From positions 452,501 through 516,500 of the forward strand of contig CM055098.1 in the NCBI GenBank assembly GCA_029204225.1: a stretch of 64,000 nucleotides of DNA. The letters are read 5' to 3'. The translations under genes were made by a program, and so were the position numbers. The notes beneath the pieces are model-generated. The model was not told where the DNA came from. It did no database searches and saw only the letters and a program-made list of their open reading frames with translations. Below, in pieces: positions 32,220 to 46,100 of the stretch. The first letter of the stretch is position 1. Every line of letters starts with the position of its first letter. The DNA comes from Diphasiastrum complanatum (Eukaryota > Streptophyta > Lycopodiopsida > Lycopodiales > Lycopodiaceae).

Positions 32220-34050
32220 GAATGTGATCTATGAGCAAACAAGCTCATTCACAACCTATAGTGGAGCGCTCGTCTATAAGGAAGCAATTTAGCATTTGGA
32301 ACTCAGTTCAATCATTTTTCAGGGATGTAAGCCGTTTCCAACGATCTACCTCCAGTGTGATTGTATACTCTCCAAAAGTGTTTTTGGAATGCATTTCAGG
32401 GTTTTCAATGCACATTGTGGTTGTTGTCTTTGAATTGAATATATAACCAAAAAGAGTAGTTGATATGAACAATGGTAGAAGCCAGCGATGGTGCAATAAA
32501 TAGGTAATTCATAGGCAATAGATATGTCATTTTAGGCAACAAGCAAATACAAACATTTTTGGTGTAGATGGTGTGGTTTTCAATCGCCCTATTAATAGGA
32601 CAAAACCAAGTCAACAAGGTGGTTGAAAAAGAGCAAGGATGGAGATGATCCTCCCCTACCTCTGATTGCAAATGAAATGGGAAAACACACACACACACAA
32701 ACAAACAAAATATGACATTACAACATTACTTATCCATCACAGAAGCATAAAATCACGTCTCTTTCTCACATATTCAGAGCAAAGACACACTCTCTTTTAC
32801 ATGTCCTCCTACTCCCTCTTTTATAGGTTTTTGGCTCCATGCATGGTGCTCATTGGATAAAGGCATGGAATGGGCAATGCACAAGAGTTGAATGAAAGAA
32901 GCTTTTATACTAAATAATAAGCTCTTGGATGAATCAAAATCCTTAACATTCATGTTTTAATGGTATATGAGCTGTCTACAGTTGGGTATGTGAAGTATGA
33001 ATGATTCTTTAGGATACTTGAATACATAAAGATTTTATGGGACAATAATGAATAGAACATGCATGAAATCAGGAATAAAATTTTAATCTCCAATCATCGT
33101 TGTTATATGTGTGGAAGGCAAGCAATGTGCCTTCCACACACATTGCTTTTCCTGATCTTTTGGCACAAGTATGCATTACAAAAGGTAGAACGATTAAGTT
33201 CATGCATGAACATTGACACCAATTGTCTTTTGACCCTTGATTTTCTAAAGTATTAAGCTTTAGGTTAAATAGGTTGCTACATGATGAGCGATTGTGGATC
33301 CAAACTTAAGGCTAGTGTTAGATAGTTAAGGCTTGTATATCTATTTAAGTGAATTTTGCTGTAACCAATGATTGGGTAAATCTTTATTATCAATTTTTGT
33401 GATGAAAGGTATAGTAGAAGTAGAAGCCTATTCATGAGTTAGGAAGTAGAGCTCGCTCACACTGTGTGGTTTTACGACTTTGTGAGGAAGGATTAAGTGT
33501 CTTGAGAGATCTCTAGGGTAGTTGTTTTGGGGCAGATGATACTAATAGGAACATGCTATGATTTTGAAGTACAATGTAGATTTTAAACTTAAAGAAGGCA
33601 TGGCATATAACACTACTTGGACAACCGTATGAATCTTAGGCATGTCCCATGTGGCTGGCCACACTCGTTTGCTTGTTTATACTTCAACTTGTTTCATAAG
33701 TTGAAGTGGTGGTTGGCCTACGTTGGTGCATATTTAAATGGAGGACATTTTCTATTTAACGCTATCCTTGACATGGCAGTCTCTCTTTGCCAATTGTAAC
33801 TCAATCGTCATTTTAGGACCCAGTGTCTCATTGCTCGTTGTCCATGGCAAATAAAGGCCAATCCCCAATCACTCAAAAACTTGTAAAAGATAAAGGCTAG
33901 AGTACACTTGGCATGAAAGTAGTTGTTATTGCTATGATAATCAAAGGAGAGGTAGAGAACGAAAGAGCCACAATAGAGGCAAATCTTACCAGTGTGAAAG
34001 GGGCACTACGATATTCGAGACTTTTTAACAGTTATGTGGTAATCAACTAT
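32220..34050. other. Intergenic region upstream of HPR1; one short hairpin
   Basis: No frame with a recognisable domain occurs here. A perfect 13-bp inverted repeat with a 7-base loop (TGTGTGGAAGGCA / AGCAATG / TGCCTTCCACACA) lies at 33108-33140. The HPR1 promoter must lie at the right-hand end, but I see no clear TATA box near 34157. Confidence 0.5.
33108..33140. repeat. Perfect 13-bp hairpin
   Basis: Arms 33108-33120 and 33128-33140 are exact reverse complements, with AGCAATG between them. No T-run follows, so it is not a typical Pol III terminator. It is too short for a microRNA precursor. Confidence 0.8.
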
Positions 34051-34156
34051 GCTGTTAAGAGTTAACACGGATTATCTCCTTTCTATTAAATTGCTGAATA
34101 AATACAAGCAAGAAAAGGAGGAGGAAGAGGATAGGAGACGAGAGGAAATTTTTGGG

Positions 34157-37100
34157 ATGGCGAAACAGCTGCGAGTGCAGGTTTGGAATCCAGCGGGGAA
34201 GCACAGGGTGGTGAGCACCAAGCCCATGCCTGGCACGCGCTGGATTGGCTTGCTCACTGCCGCAGGCTGCCGAGTGGAGGTTTGTGATTTCTGATAGAGT
34301 GAAGCTTTTTTTAATGAGCATCATCCAATTACTCTGCCTTAAATCCTTATATTGAATTCATCACAATCTACCAAATACTGCTCAATCAATCCGAGCTTTA
34401 TAAAGCAAACTTATAGAAATTTTCAATGCACTATGTAAATGGTTATAAAGCAAACTTAATATTATTTCTATGTTGTTTGTGCCTTTAAGCCTTCTATTGA
34501 TTATATCACGAGCTATGGAATGTTTCTCAACCAATCCGAGCTTTATGAAGTTTGCAGTGGAACTACTTAAATGGATACGGCATATGTAATATCAATTTGC
34601 CACTTGTTTTGAAAGGACGAATATATGCAGCGAACAGTAGCCATTTCCACAAGGTCAAAGGGGATAATCACAGGCAGTAAGGATTATCACTAGTTCTGAA
34701 AACGTTTCGATGATCATTACCGTGATAATAATTTGGAGGATAATATGAAATGGACCTATGTAAACGGTGATAATGCCATCGTATAATGATTTTGCGACCC
34801 CTAAGACAATTAGATGCAATGAACAGTAGACACTTCCACAAGATAAAGGCGAAAATCTTAATCATTAAGAAAAATTACATTCTCCCAATATTTATGGACG
34901 TGACCATTATTGATTTGATATGATTGGCAGGATAATGTTATAATCTCCCTCTACAAGCCACAAAGATAAGAAGATATCAAAGTCTCCCTCTACTAGCATT
35001 ACAGAGATAAGATAATTGTACAGCCTCCGTCTACTAGCCTTACAAACATAAGATGATAGTGAAGTCTCTATCTACTAGCCTAACAAAGAGTGCAAAAGCT
35101 ACCTGCTCTGCAGTTGCAATGGTGATAAGATCTGTAAGAATTAGTCTTCGAGGCTCTTTACTATGAAAGGCAAGGAGGTTTATAAAGATTTCGACGATCA
35201 TTATTGCTTTTAACATTCTTTGCAGGATAATATTTTAATTTCCCTCTACTAGCCTTAAAAAAGTGCGAAATTTATATGCCACTGCAACGAAGATAAGGTA
35301 TGCAAGCATCATTCTTCGAGGCTCACTGTTATGAAAGGCCTGAAGGTTCATAATCGGCTTTTCCTCATCACCTCAGATTCACCAGCCACTAATATGAAAC
35401 GAAACGGGAAAGGGCGTAAGATTCAATATTATAGGCTCTGCCGCTGCAATGATGATAAGATATGTACGCCTCAATCTTCAGCTCATGTTTGTGAAAGGCC
35501 AGGAGGCTCATAAACGGCTTTTCCTCTTTACCTCGGACATGCGATCAATATGAAACAAAACATCACTTAGCTTTAATATTTTTACCCAAGGGAACTTCCT
35601 TCTCTAGCCTTCTTAGCTCCATTGATTTCATTGGCAGATCCTCGGTGAAGAGTCCTCACTTTCCTATCTCCATAATGATGCAAGTAGACGAGTCCACTGA
35701 CTGAAAGACTAATTCGTGAGCTTTTGCAAGCCAAGCCAAGTTCATTGCATTCATATATACAAACTTTAATTTTTAGAGCTATTTTCTTTTGAGTCTATCA
35801 GTTCTAGGCTTTGCTTCACTAGCCTCTGTGTGAATTGAGATGAAAACATTTTCAGAGTGAAGCACAAGGAGCAAAACATCACTGGCAAAAATCGGCTGAA
35901 ATTTCGTATTTCTATTCTCTTAAGTGATTTATTAGTATGAGCTTATAAGGTTTTGCAGGATCCAGAGGCCTGACAAATAGAGAAACAAATAACGTAGTTA
36001 TTTCCAGTGCAGGTTTGTACAGAGAATAAGACTATTTTATCTGTAGAAGACATACGTTCTCTAATTGGGACACAATGTGATGGCGTCATAGGGCAGGTAG
36101 GATCAATCCCTATAATGCACTTTTTTCCTTGAATTTTGTTTCCTGTAGTCTGGAACAAGTCTATGAATGTGAATTTCCATAATTATGAGTTTGTTGCACT
36201 ATATTGTCACATGGACATCCTGTTTTTGATAGACTTACGTGAATTACACAGTTGGTTTATGCTATGGCCAGTTGACAGAGGATTGGGGTGAAGAACTGTT
36301 TGCAGCCTTAAGAAAGGCTGGTGGACATGCTTTCAGCAATATGGCAGTTGGTTATAACAATGTAGATGTTGATGCTGCTACTAGAAATGGCATTTCAGTT
36401 GGCAACACGCCTGTAAGTTTTATCTTATGTGTTGTAAGTTTAATAGCACTCGTAGGCATTTTTTGCATATAGTCCTCACTTACATTAATTACCACATGCA
36501 AATCATATGCTCCTCGAGCTAAGGGGCATGCGGCTTTTATGCAAAGGGCCATCCTTCCATAAGATGATTTCAGTAGCTCTTGTTAAAATGTTGCATCTCT
36601 TTCATATTCTATCATCATGTACCTCGAGAAGGATATCCTATTTTCAGCTGAAGAGGCTCTTTCCTTTCTATATGGAATCCAGAGGACCTCATATTCAGAG
36701 CAGTTGTGAACTTTTTATGAGAGTACACCAATCTTGAGCCTTTTTTATACAAAATTTTGGTAGAAGCTTTTTATTGTTATCACTTTTTGCTTGGCGGCAA
36801 TTATTTGCAGCTATAGGTGGTGCATTTTCTATTTTCAATCTTGGCTCTAGATTGACGTATAAAACAGAATCTGAAACAAATTTCTTGGAATAGACAGCAG
36901 AATATTCTATTTTGACCAAAGTTTGACTTTGCAAGAATCCCTTTTTCATATTTGAAACTGGATAAAAATTGGATTTTAAGGATGAACAATAAGAAAGAAC
37001 AAGATCCAATGACATATGTAAGAAAATAGTGCGAAACATGACAAAAACAAAAAAAACATCTTTTGACCAAAAACTTCGGTGTGCAAGATATTTTGATGTA

Positions 37101-40100
37101 GAGCTCCGTTTGACATGAAACTTGGATCAATAGACTCACCTCAGCCTAGCACCCTCATACATATGATTATGTTGAACTTTTGTCACACAAAAGTATGAAA
37201 AAGATAGTTCTCCCAGGAGTTAGGGTTTCTAGAAAACAGTCAACAAAATCATTATTTCATGGGTGTGCTGCTACTAGGAAGCCATTGAAACTAACAAATA
37301 TAGATTTTGATAACAAATGAAATTCTTTTGGAGATGAATGTCGATGCAGGTCTAGAGAGAGGAAATGGCTAGAGAGAAATTGTTCTTGCACTATAGATCA
37401 ACTATTAATTGAAATCCAAGATCAATGTCAAATTCTAAGGCAAAGAGACAAATCTACATGCATACATTCATAACCAAAGTAGTTTCACACGTGTGGAAGT
37501 ACTTCATGAAAAAAAACTAAGGCAAAAAAGTTGTTGCTCTTGGGTAGAGAGAGAATTCAACAATTTGGTCTCGGGTAGAGAGAGAGAGTGTAATAAAATA
37601 CACACAAAAATGATAGATCACAAATTGCTCACAAAAAGTCACATAAAATTATGATAGAATTCAAAGTACATGTAGGAACTCAAGGTGGCCCATGCTCGAT
37701 TCCTCTTGGACCCTTTATTTATGACCTCTCTAATCCTATTGGATGAGTGATTTATGATCCCTTGATTTTGATTGGACCCTTCCAACAAATCTCTCACTTA
37801 TGATTGGACCCTTGACTCTTTGCCAACACATTGACTTGATCACTTATCAAATCTAACTTGGACGCTTGTAAGCAACCTAACTAGCTCAAGGTACATCATA
37901 ATTGACTTTTGGCCTAATGATGAGAAAACATGTGTACTTGACTATTTGACCTCTAAAGCCAAAAATGGCCCTATCCACTTATGACACCAAAGGTGATTGA
38001 CTCACAAACTTTGTCAAACCCATAAAGTCAAGATAGATAACTTTTTATGTTTTTCACTCCTAATAAGATATCTAATCTAAAAAGCATGGATCTTGGAATC
38101 ATTCCAAGATTAGATCTATGTTTGATGAAAGAACTCTTGAGTAGAGGCTTGGTGAGTAGATCGGCAATACATGAAGATATTGAAGCCTAAATTGACATTA
38201 TATGAAGCAATCTAACAATCTCCCTTGAAGAATGAATGGCAAATAGCATCACATAGAATCAATGCCTAAAACCCTACAATCAATAGCAAAGCCATTCGAG
38301 GATGGCCATCCAAGGCACATCGAGCCCATTGCAATTGACCAACTCATGCATACCACGATGATTGAGAAGTTCGTTGCCTTGGAGTTCAAATCCTTTGTAA
38401 GCATCGTCTCCAACCAGAGCCAAGTGGCTTGAAATGGAGAGAGGACAAAAGTGGTTTCTTTCCTTTTTAGTTATGTGGGTACTTACCCCATTCTTTTTCC
38501 TGATACCAACCCTTTCATTGGAAGCCATCGCCATGAAGAGAACAATTAGCTTCATAGAGAGGATTTTATGTGGAGATCACCTCTCAAAATTTGGTATGCA
38601 AAGTTTCCAACAATGTCAGAGATTTATCCATCCATGGCAGTTAGATTTCCATAAGTGGCTCACACAATGACACATCCCCAACAAAACGAGTGGAATAATA
38701 CACCTCAACAAATGAAGGACTCCTTGAGAAAGAAGTTTTATAGGGGACGTCGAAAACAACCCTCAAAGAGGCGACTGCATACAAGGATCACATGAATCGA
38801 CACGTTGGAGATCTAGTCCAACAACAAATTGTAGTACCTAGTCCAATGAAGAGAAGAAGCTAGATATCTAGAATAAGCACAAATACCTATGAGATACGCT
38901 TAGAAACAAGAATATGGACCCAAAATCACTAGAAATTGTCATACTTGGGGTCATTTTCACATTATTATTTGTTTATACTTTGATATTGGAAAATTAAAAC
39001 GTCTTTGCTTGTTTGGTAAAAATTGTTGCCTAGCATGTTCTCTCTGTTATCAAATGTAGACATCAATTGTCAATGAACTTCCAACATTACACATGCATGT
39101 GGCTGGTTGGTAGAGGACTATTGAAACAAGCTGGAAAGCATCAATTCAACAAAGATCCATAATCATTCGAAGGTATTGAAGCATAGGGAAGAAACCTCCA
39201 CTTGAGCGGACAAGGTAAGGGGATCTTTGCTTGATATCAATGAAATGGATAAATCTTCTCTTTCTGAAGAGAGGAACAAGAAATACCTAAATGAGCGTCA
39301 AATCTGATAGTCTAAGGGTTTTCGGAAAGTGGAGATACCATATCAAACTTCTTGCCTGACAAAATGGGACTTGCAAAACTACATATCAAGGAATCCTTCC
39401 AAATGGGGAAAGAGGGTAGCAACAAGCCTCAAAAGTCCTTGGATGGTGAATATCCATTTGGAGACATCAGCCTTGACATAGTCAAATAAATTGAAGATGG
39501 GGATATTATCTTGATGGGGGATTTCAATGCAAGTATTGAAATGCTCAAATGAGCTTCTACAAAGGTGATGATGAGCCTAGAGATTTGAGGATTTTGTTTA
39601 GTTTGGCTAACTTTTAGGGGATGTTTAGCAATAACTTTTCAAGAATTGCTGCTTTTATGACAACTTCTCAAGAAGAAGCAGCGTGGAAAGTACCTAGACA
39701 CCAGCAATGCTAATTTAATAAATTGAAAAAAATGCTTTGTTATGCTCCCATTTTTAAGATTGTTGATATGAGGCAACCTTCTGAGCTACAAGCAGGAGCT
39801 TCTGGCAAAAGTGTAACTTCTAAAGACCTTGAAAGTATTTTTTGCATTGTGGAGTACCTATCAAGCTTTTTCAAGATCATAAACCATAGAAATCTTCGAA
39901 GAGCCAAGCAAAGATTAGTCTACATTAGGCTAGGCAACTAGACTTCTTGGATGAGTCTCATCATGATATTGATTATAGTAAAGAAGAGAATAATCTTGTT
40001 GCAGATGCCTTATCTAGGATTAGCTATGAGTTCCATGACTCATGTGGAAAGCAAAGTAATGTAACAGATTAAGGAGAAAACAACTTTGGATCTAAAGTCG

Positions 40101-43100
40101 AACAAATGGTTTGAAGGGCTGGATTTAGGTTTGCGGTTGGATTTTGGTATTTGTACAACAAATTATGTATTCTTAAGGATACTGGTTTAAAGAGTAAGAT
40201 CATTCAAGAGACACATGACAGTCCCTACTCAAGTCATGCCAAGAGAGTAGAAGATTTTGGACTTGTTTAATCGATTCTCTCTTCGGAAAGGTATGAAAGA
40301 TGATGTAATTTCTTGAGGTGTACCATAGGAGGAGTCCTAGTTTGCTTCATCCATTGCTAATACCAATGGAGAGATGGGAGAGCATTTTGACGGATTTCAT
40401 TGCTCCTCTTCACCATAGGGTTAAGCAGTGTGAGTAGTCATGGACTGACTCACCAAGTCTCTTAAGAGCTTTTGTAGCCTAGCAGGAGACTTGCGGGAAA
40501 GTTTCCTTCGGTTGAATTTACATATAATAGCAACAAACATACGTACTAACATGTCTTCTTTTATGGCTATGTTTGGCAGGAATCCAACATCTCCCATGTC
40601 AATAGGGGTTCTTGCATCAAAGAATTAAGCAATAGAAGACCTGATATTTGATTTGCACAACTTATTAGCAAATTAGAGAATTTTCAAATGACTTCAAAAT
40701 AGTAGTGGGATATGCCAATAAGAAGAGGAGAGCTGTTTTCCAAGAAGGAGAATGACTTTATATAAGAGTCATATTTTTGACTCATTTGAAGAGTGCTCTA
40801 AAACCTCTAGTAGGAAGGAAGAACTTGAAGTTAATTCCAGTCTCCATGTTTCTATGCTCCATTCAAAATAGTTGAAAGGATTATGGTTGTCATAAATTTC
40901 AGTTACCTTGTGGTTTTGTATTTTGGTGGTCATTTAAAGGATTACGTATCTCAGACCCACAATGTATTGCTTTTTGAAAAATATATTGGAAGGTATAGTC
41001 TCAAAAATTTCCACATATAATAAAAGTTTGATGATTAAGTGTGCTAGCTTGAAACCTCTACCTCCTTGTAATTTTTTTTTTATTAGTTTAATTGCAGTTA
41101 GTTATGCGTACAGGTTAGAGGGGATGAGCTCCACTCATGTATTAATCATGTTAATGTGAGGTTGGGGGCCTCATGGTGTATCATTATAAATAATGGCTTG
41201 GTGAGGCCTAAAATTGATTTATATGGAACTAGCAATGACTCATCAAATCAATGACAAATGTGGCCCAGTTAGGCTACTGATGATGTGTCCTAGTGAGGGG
41301 TACCAGTTCACTCCCCGTTGGGGGAGGTCCTTGGAGGGTATAAGTATACCCATTGGCCTCTCCATGTGGACACTTGATTTGTAGCTTGTACCTACATTCT
41401 GTTGGAGTGATCTCTCAGCTATGTCTTTGAGTTGATGCTAGTGGTCCATAGGTTGGGGGCCAGATCCCTTTGATCTAGGACTAGTTGGGTTGGTTTGTTT
41501 CACGATCCATTTCTGTTGTGCTTTGTATATCAGCTTCCTAGCTTTGATCTTGGTGGTCTTTATACTTCCCATCTATAGGAGCAAATCAATTGATGGCTAG
41601 GTGAAGTTTTACTCCTACCTTCTAGATGTAGAGTTGGCAAGCGGGTATTGCTATATTATGTAGATTAGCGGCTATGGTGGTTTGTGTTTATATCGATATG
41701 CTTGTTTTAGAAGCGGGATACAAGTTGAGCTTTAGGTCAAAAGGTCTCCCTCTCACAATTTTACTATGATGGAGAGTGATTTTTATGTGCTAGGATGTTG
41801 GCATGGGGTACTGCATTCAATTGCTATAGGTAGTGTGGTGTGCGTTCTTCAGTTGACTATGATATCCCTCTTGTTCATGATTGTATAGTGTCGGAGGGTG
41901 TTAGCCTTCCTTTGTGTTGGTATGTTTGCATGCTTGATGGATTGTTGTCTAACTATCTACTAACTTGATCAGTATTGGGTGGTGTCTCCACCCTTATTAT
42001 GACATGATGATACTTGGGGGGGACGCATGCAATTATGCATGTGTATGCGTGGTTGTGCATGAGCCTTTAGTGGCATTGTATGTTTTTATGATAATTTGCA
42101 CAACGTACATCTGTAGTTGGTGGTGAACAAGAAGCATTATGGCTATTCATGTTATTTGAAATTATTTGCCGCAAATTTTCTTCATGAACAGTTATAATCC
42201 TTGGTTAGGTTGTTATAAGGTATCAAAGCCAAGGATGCAATAGCAAGGAATTATGGAATCATCACATGTAGGATTGTCTCGTATAGAGGAGCCCCTCTCC
42301 TACTCATTCAACAACTAATTATGATGTTTCTTTATAGCCTAGCTTGCCTGACAACAATATGGAGCAAGCCTATTTCAAGGATAAAGTTGAAATTACTCGT
42401 TGGAAATCATCAAGGTGTACTCTCCTTTGAATCTTAGGAGGTATGATATTGTGGTTGGACTCAAATGGTTGCAATTCATTAGTCCTATGATCAATTGGAG
42501 GTTGCATACAATAACACTTGGGTGAACAGATGGGAAGGAGTTTGTTCAACATGGAAGCTCACATGTTGCACTGACACAAAAGGTGTCTGCTTTACAAGCC
42601 AAGAAAATGGTAAAACCTAATAAGTCTCTTGCATTTATGATTTTCATCAATTAGCTTGAAGCTTCTCAACCTTAAGAAGTGTCACTAGAAGAACTAGTAG
42701 TTGCTCATTTATTATCTACATTTTCATTGAGTTACTTGATGGTGTTCGCCCTTCTAGAGGTGTAGAGCATGAGGTTGATTGGAGCCTCATTCTAAGCCCA
42801 TTTTCCAAAATCCTTAAAGAGTGAGTTTATGGCTGCTTTTTGAACTAAGTATGGACATTTGGAGTTCATCATTATGCCTTTTAGTCTAACTAATGCCCCA
42901 ACCACCTTCATAAAGTGTATGAAAGGAGTGTTTTAGAATCATATAGACCTCTTTGTAGATATATTCTTGTGTACAATGAGACACAAGAAGAACACCTGAT
43001 ACATGTGAGAAGAGTTCTTGAGAAACTAAACATCATGTCCTGTTTGACAAGCTATCTAACTTTGAGTCCTTCAACGAAAAGATAGAGTAATCATATGGTG

Positions 43101-46100
43101 TCCAACAATAAGTGCGTCCAAACATTGTGGACTAGAAGCCTAGTAGTGGACTTGTTGTCAAGAGGGTTGTAGAAAAATATGATACATATATATATATATA
43201 TACACACACATAGAAATAGAAATCGAAACCTTTATTTAACCGATGGTAGAGACCCATATCACTACTTACATCGTAAATTCGTGTTATTATTTTGAATTAG
43301 TTGCATTGAAGTGCACCCTAAGAAGATCTAAACCATCTGAGATTTGCTTGTGCCTAAAGATCTTGGAGACTTGAGGATTTTTTTTAGTTTGGGTAACTTT
43401 TAGAGGACGTTTGGCAATAACTTTTCAAGAATTGCTGCTTCTAAGAAGCAGAATTCTGCATGGAAAGAACGTAGACACTAGCAATGCTAATCTAATAAAT
43501 TGAAAAAAAATGCTTTGTTATGCTCCCATTTTTAAGATTGTTGATATGAGGCAATCTTGTGAGCTACGAGCAGGAGCTTCTGGCAAAAGTGTAACTTCTA
43601 AAGACCTTGAAAGTATTTTTTGCATTGTGGAGTACCTATCAAGCTTTTTCAAGATCATTAACCATAGAAATTTTTGAAGAGCCAAGCAAAGATTAGTCTA
43701 CATTAGGCTAGGCAACTAGACTTCTTGGATGAGTCTCATCATGATATTGATTATAGTAAAGGAGAGAAATCTTGTTGCAGATGCCTTATCTAGGGTTAGC
43801 TGTGAGTTCCATGACTCATGTGGAAAGCAAAGTAATGTAACAAATTAAGGAGAAAAGAACTTTGGATCTAAAGTCGACCAAATGGTTTGAAGGGCTGGAT
43901 TTAGGTTTGCGGTTGGATTTTGGTATTTGTACAACAAATTATGTATTCTTAAGGATACTAGTTTAAAGAGTAAGATCATTCAAGAGACACATGACAGTCC
44001 CTACTCAAGTCATGCCAAGAGAGTAGAAGATTTTGGACTTGTTTAATCGATTCTCTTTTTGGAAAGGTATGAAAGATGATGTAATTTCTTGATGTGTAGC
44101 ACAGGAGTCGTCCTGGTTTGCTTCATCCTTTGCTAATACCAATGTAGAGATGGGAGAGCATTTTGATGGATTTCATTGCTCAACATCTTCACCATATGGT
44201 TAAGCAGCGTGAGTAGTCATGGACTGCTGACTCACCAAGTCTCTTAAGCGCTTTTGTAGTCTAGCAGCAGACTTGCGAGAAATTTTCCTTCGGTTGAGTT
44301 TACATATAATAGCAACAAACATACGTACTAACATGTCTTCTTTTATGGCTATGTTTGGCAGGAATCCAACATCTCCCATATCAATAGGGGTTCCTGCATC
44401 AAAGAATTAAGCAGTAGAAGACCTGGTATTTGATTTGCACAACTTATTGGAAAATTAGAGAATTTTCAGATGACTTCAAAACAGTAGTGGGATATGCCAA
44501 TAAGAAGAGGAGAGCTCTAGTGGGATATGCCAATAAGAAGAGGAGAGCTCTAGTTTTCCAAGTAGGAGAATGGCTTTATATAAGAGTCATATCTTTGACA
44601 CATTTGAAGAGTGCTCTAAAACCTCTAGTAGGAAGGAAGAACTTGAAGTTAACTCCAGTCTCCATGTTTCTATGCTCCATTCAAAATAGTTGAAAGGATT
44701 ATGGTTGTTATAAATTTCAGTTACCTTGTGGTTTTGTATTCATCCTGTTTTTTGTTCTGGTCAATTATGTATCTCAGACCGACAATGTATTGCTTTCTGA
44801 AAAATATATTGGAAGGTAATAGTCTCAACAATTTTGAACCTGAAGCTTTCAAGCAGAAAACAGTGCGAAAGTTTGGGAAGCGAAATATTTCCGATTATTT
44901 GATTTTGTGAAAGAACCAACCTATAAGTGAAGCTACCCGACAATCACAATTATTTATTGACAAAGATTGTCCCTTGAAACTTCCCTCTAGAGTGTGAAGT
45001 ATATTTTCTTGTTCATAGATTGTGGAATTTGACCAATATTAACAAATATTTTTCCAATTGTTTGCTTGTCTAGAAGGTGAGTTTCTACCTTCTCTCTTTC
45101 TACTTTTTTTTTAATAAAGGATGTGGCTGGTTATGTTCTTAAAACAAGGAGAGCTGACTCCCTTTTTTAGATTTCTTGTTCTTCTTAAGTTGTTGCTGAA
45201 ACTTCTTTGGAAAGCATGCTTTTATCCATACCTTTTTTCACCAATGTAGACGTCCAAATTTAATCGTCCCATGACATGTTTTCTTCCTACATTTATTCCT
45301 CTATGAGTAGGAAAACAAATTGGTTGTGGATTTAAACCGGCTCAGCGGTGTTGTCTTGTGGGTCAACGCCTCTGGCTTGTTTAGCTTTTCTTTCATATTC
45401 TGGGTGTTGGCTTTAGTACAGGTGATTTTCAGTCCATGCAAAAGTTTCAGACACACAATGAATGCATGCAACTCTATTTTACCAAATTTTATCGAAAATT
45501 GCTAATAAACTATCAAATTTCTTGTCTATCATAACTTTATCAAATCGTAACAGAATTTGACGATTTGATAAAAAGAAGGATTGTGGAGCAGTATACCATT
45601 TGAAATGGAAATACTTGTGTACCTATTGACGATGAGTTGAATAAGAAGATTCTTTTTTAATGTGATGACAATTTCTGTGCGGGTCATCTTGGTATACACA
45701 CGACTTTTGATTTGGTTAGAAGAGAGTTTTTCTAGCTGAAACTTAAGCCATATGTTGCGACATTTTTGATGAGAGCTGGGGGTTTATTACATCCTTTGGA
45801 TATCCTAAAAATGGGAAAGTATATCAATGGATTTTGTAATTGGACTTCCAAGAACCCTATGTCAGAATGATTCTATTTGGGTAGTTGTGGATAGATGAAC
45901 TAAGTTGATTCTAGTTCAATCAATTGCAAAGGCTTCTTATCTAGCCTAGATCTTTTTTGAAAGATTATTTTGGTTGTATGGACTACCTAGTGATATCGTC
46001 AGCGATAGAGATCCGAAGTTTATTGGACGCTTTTGGTCGACAATTTTCCATAAACTAGAGACTTCACTTAGTTTTAGTTTTACTGATCATCCTGAATTAG

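Noticed and set aside
33108-33140. microRNA precursor or MITE
   Set aside because: The arms are only 13 bp and there is no target-site duplication or longer stem.
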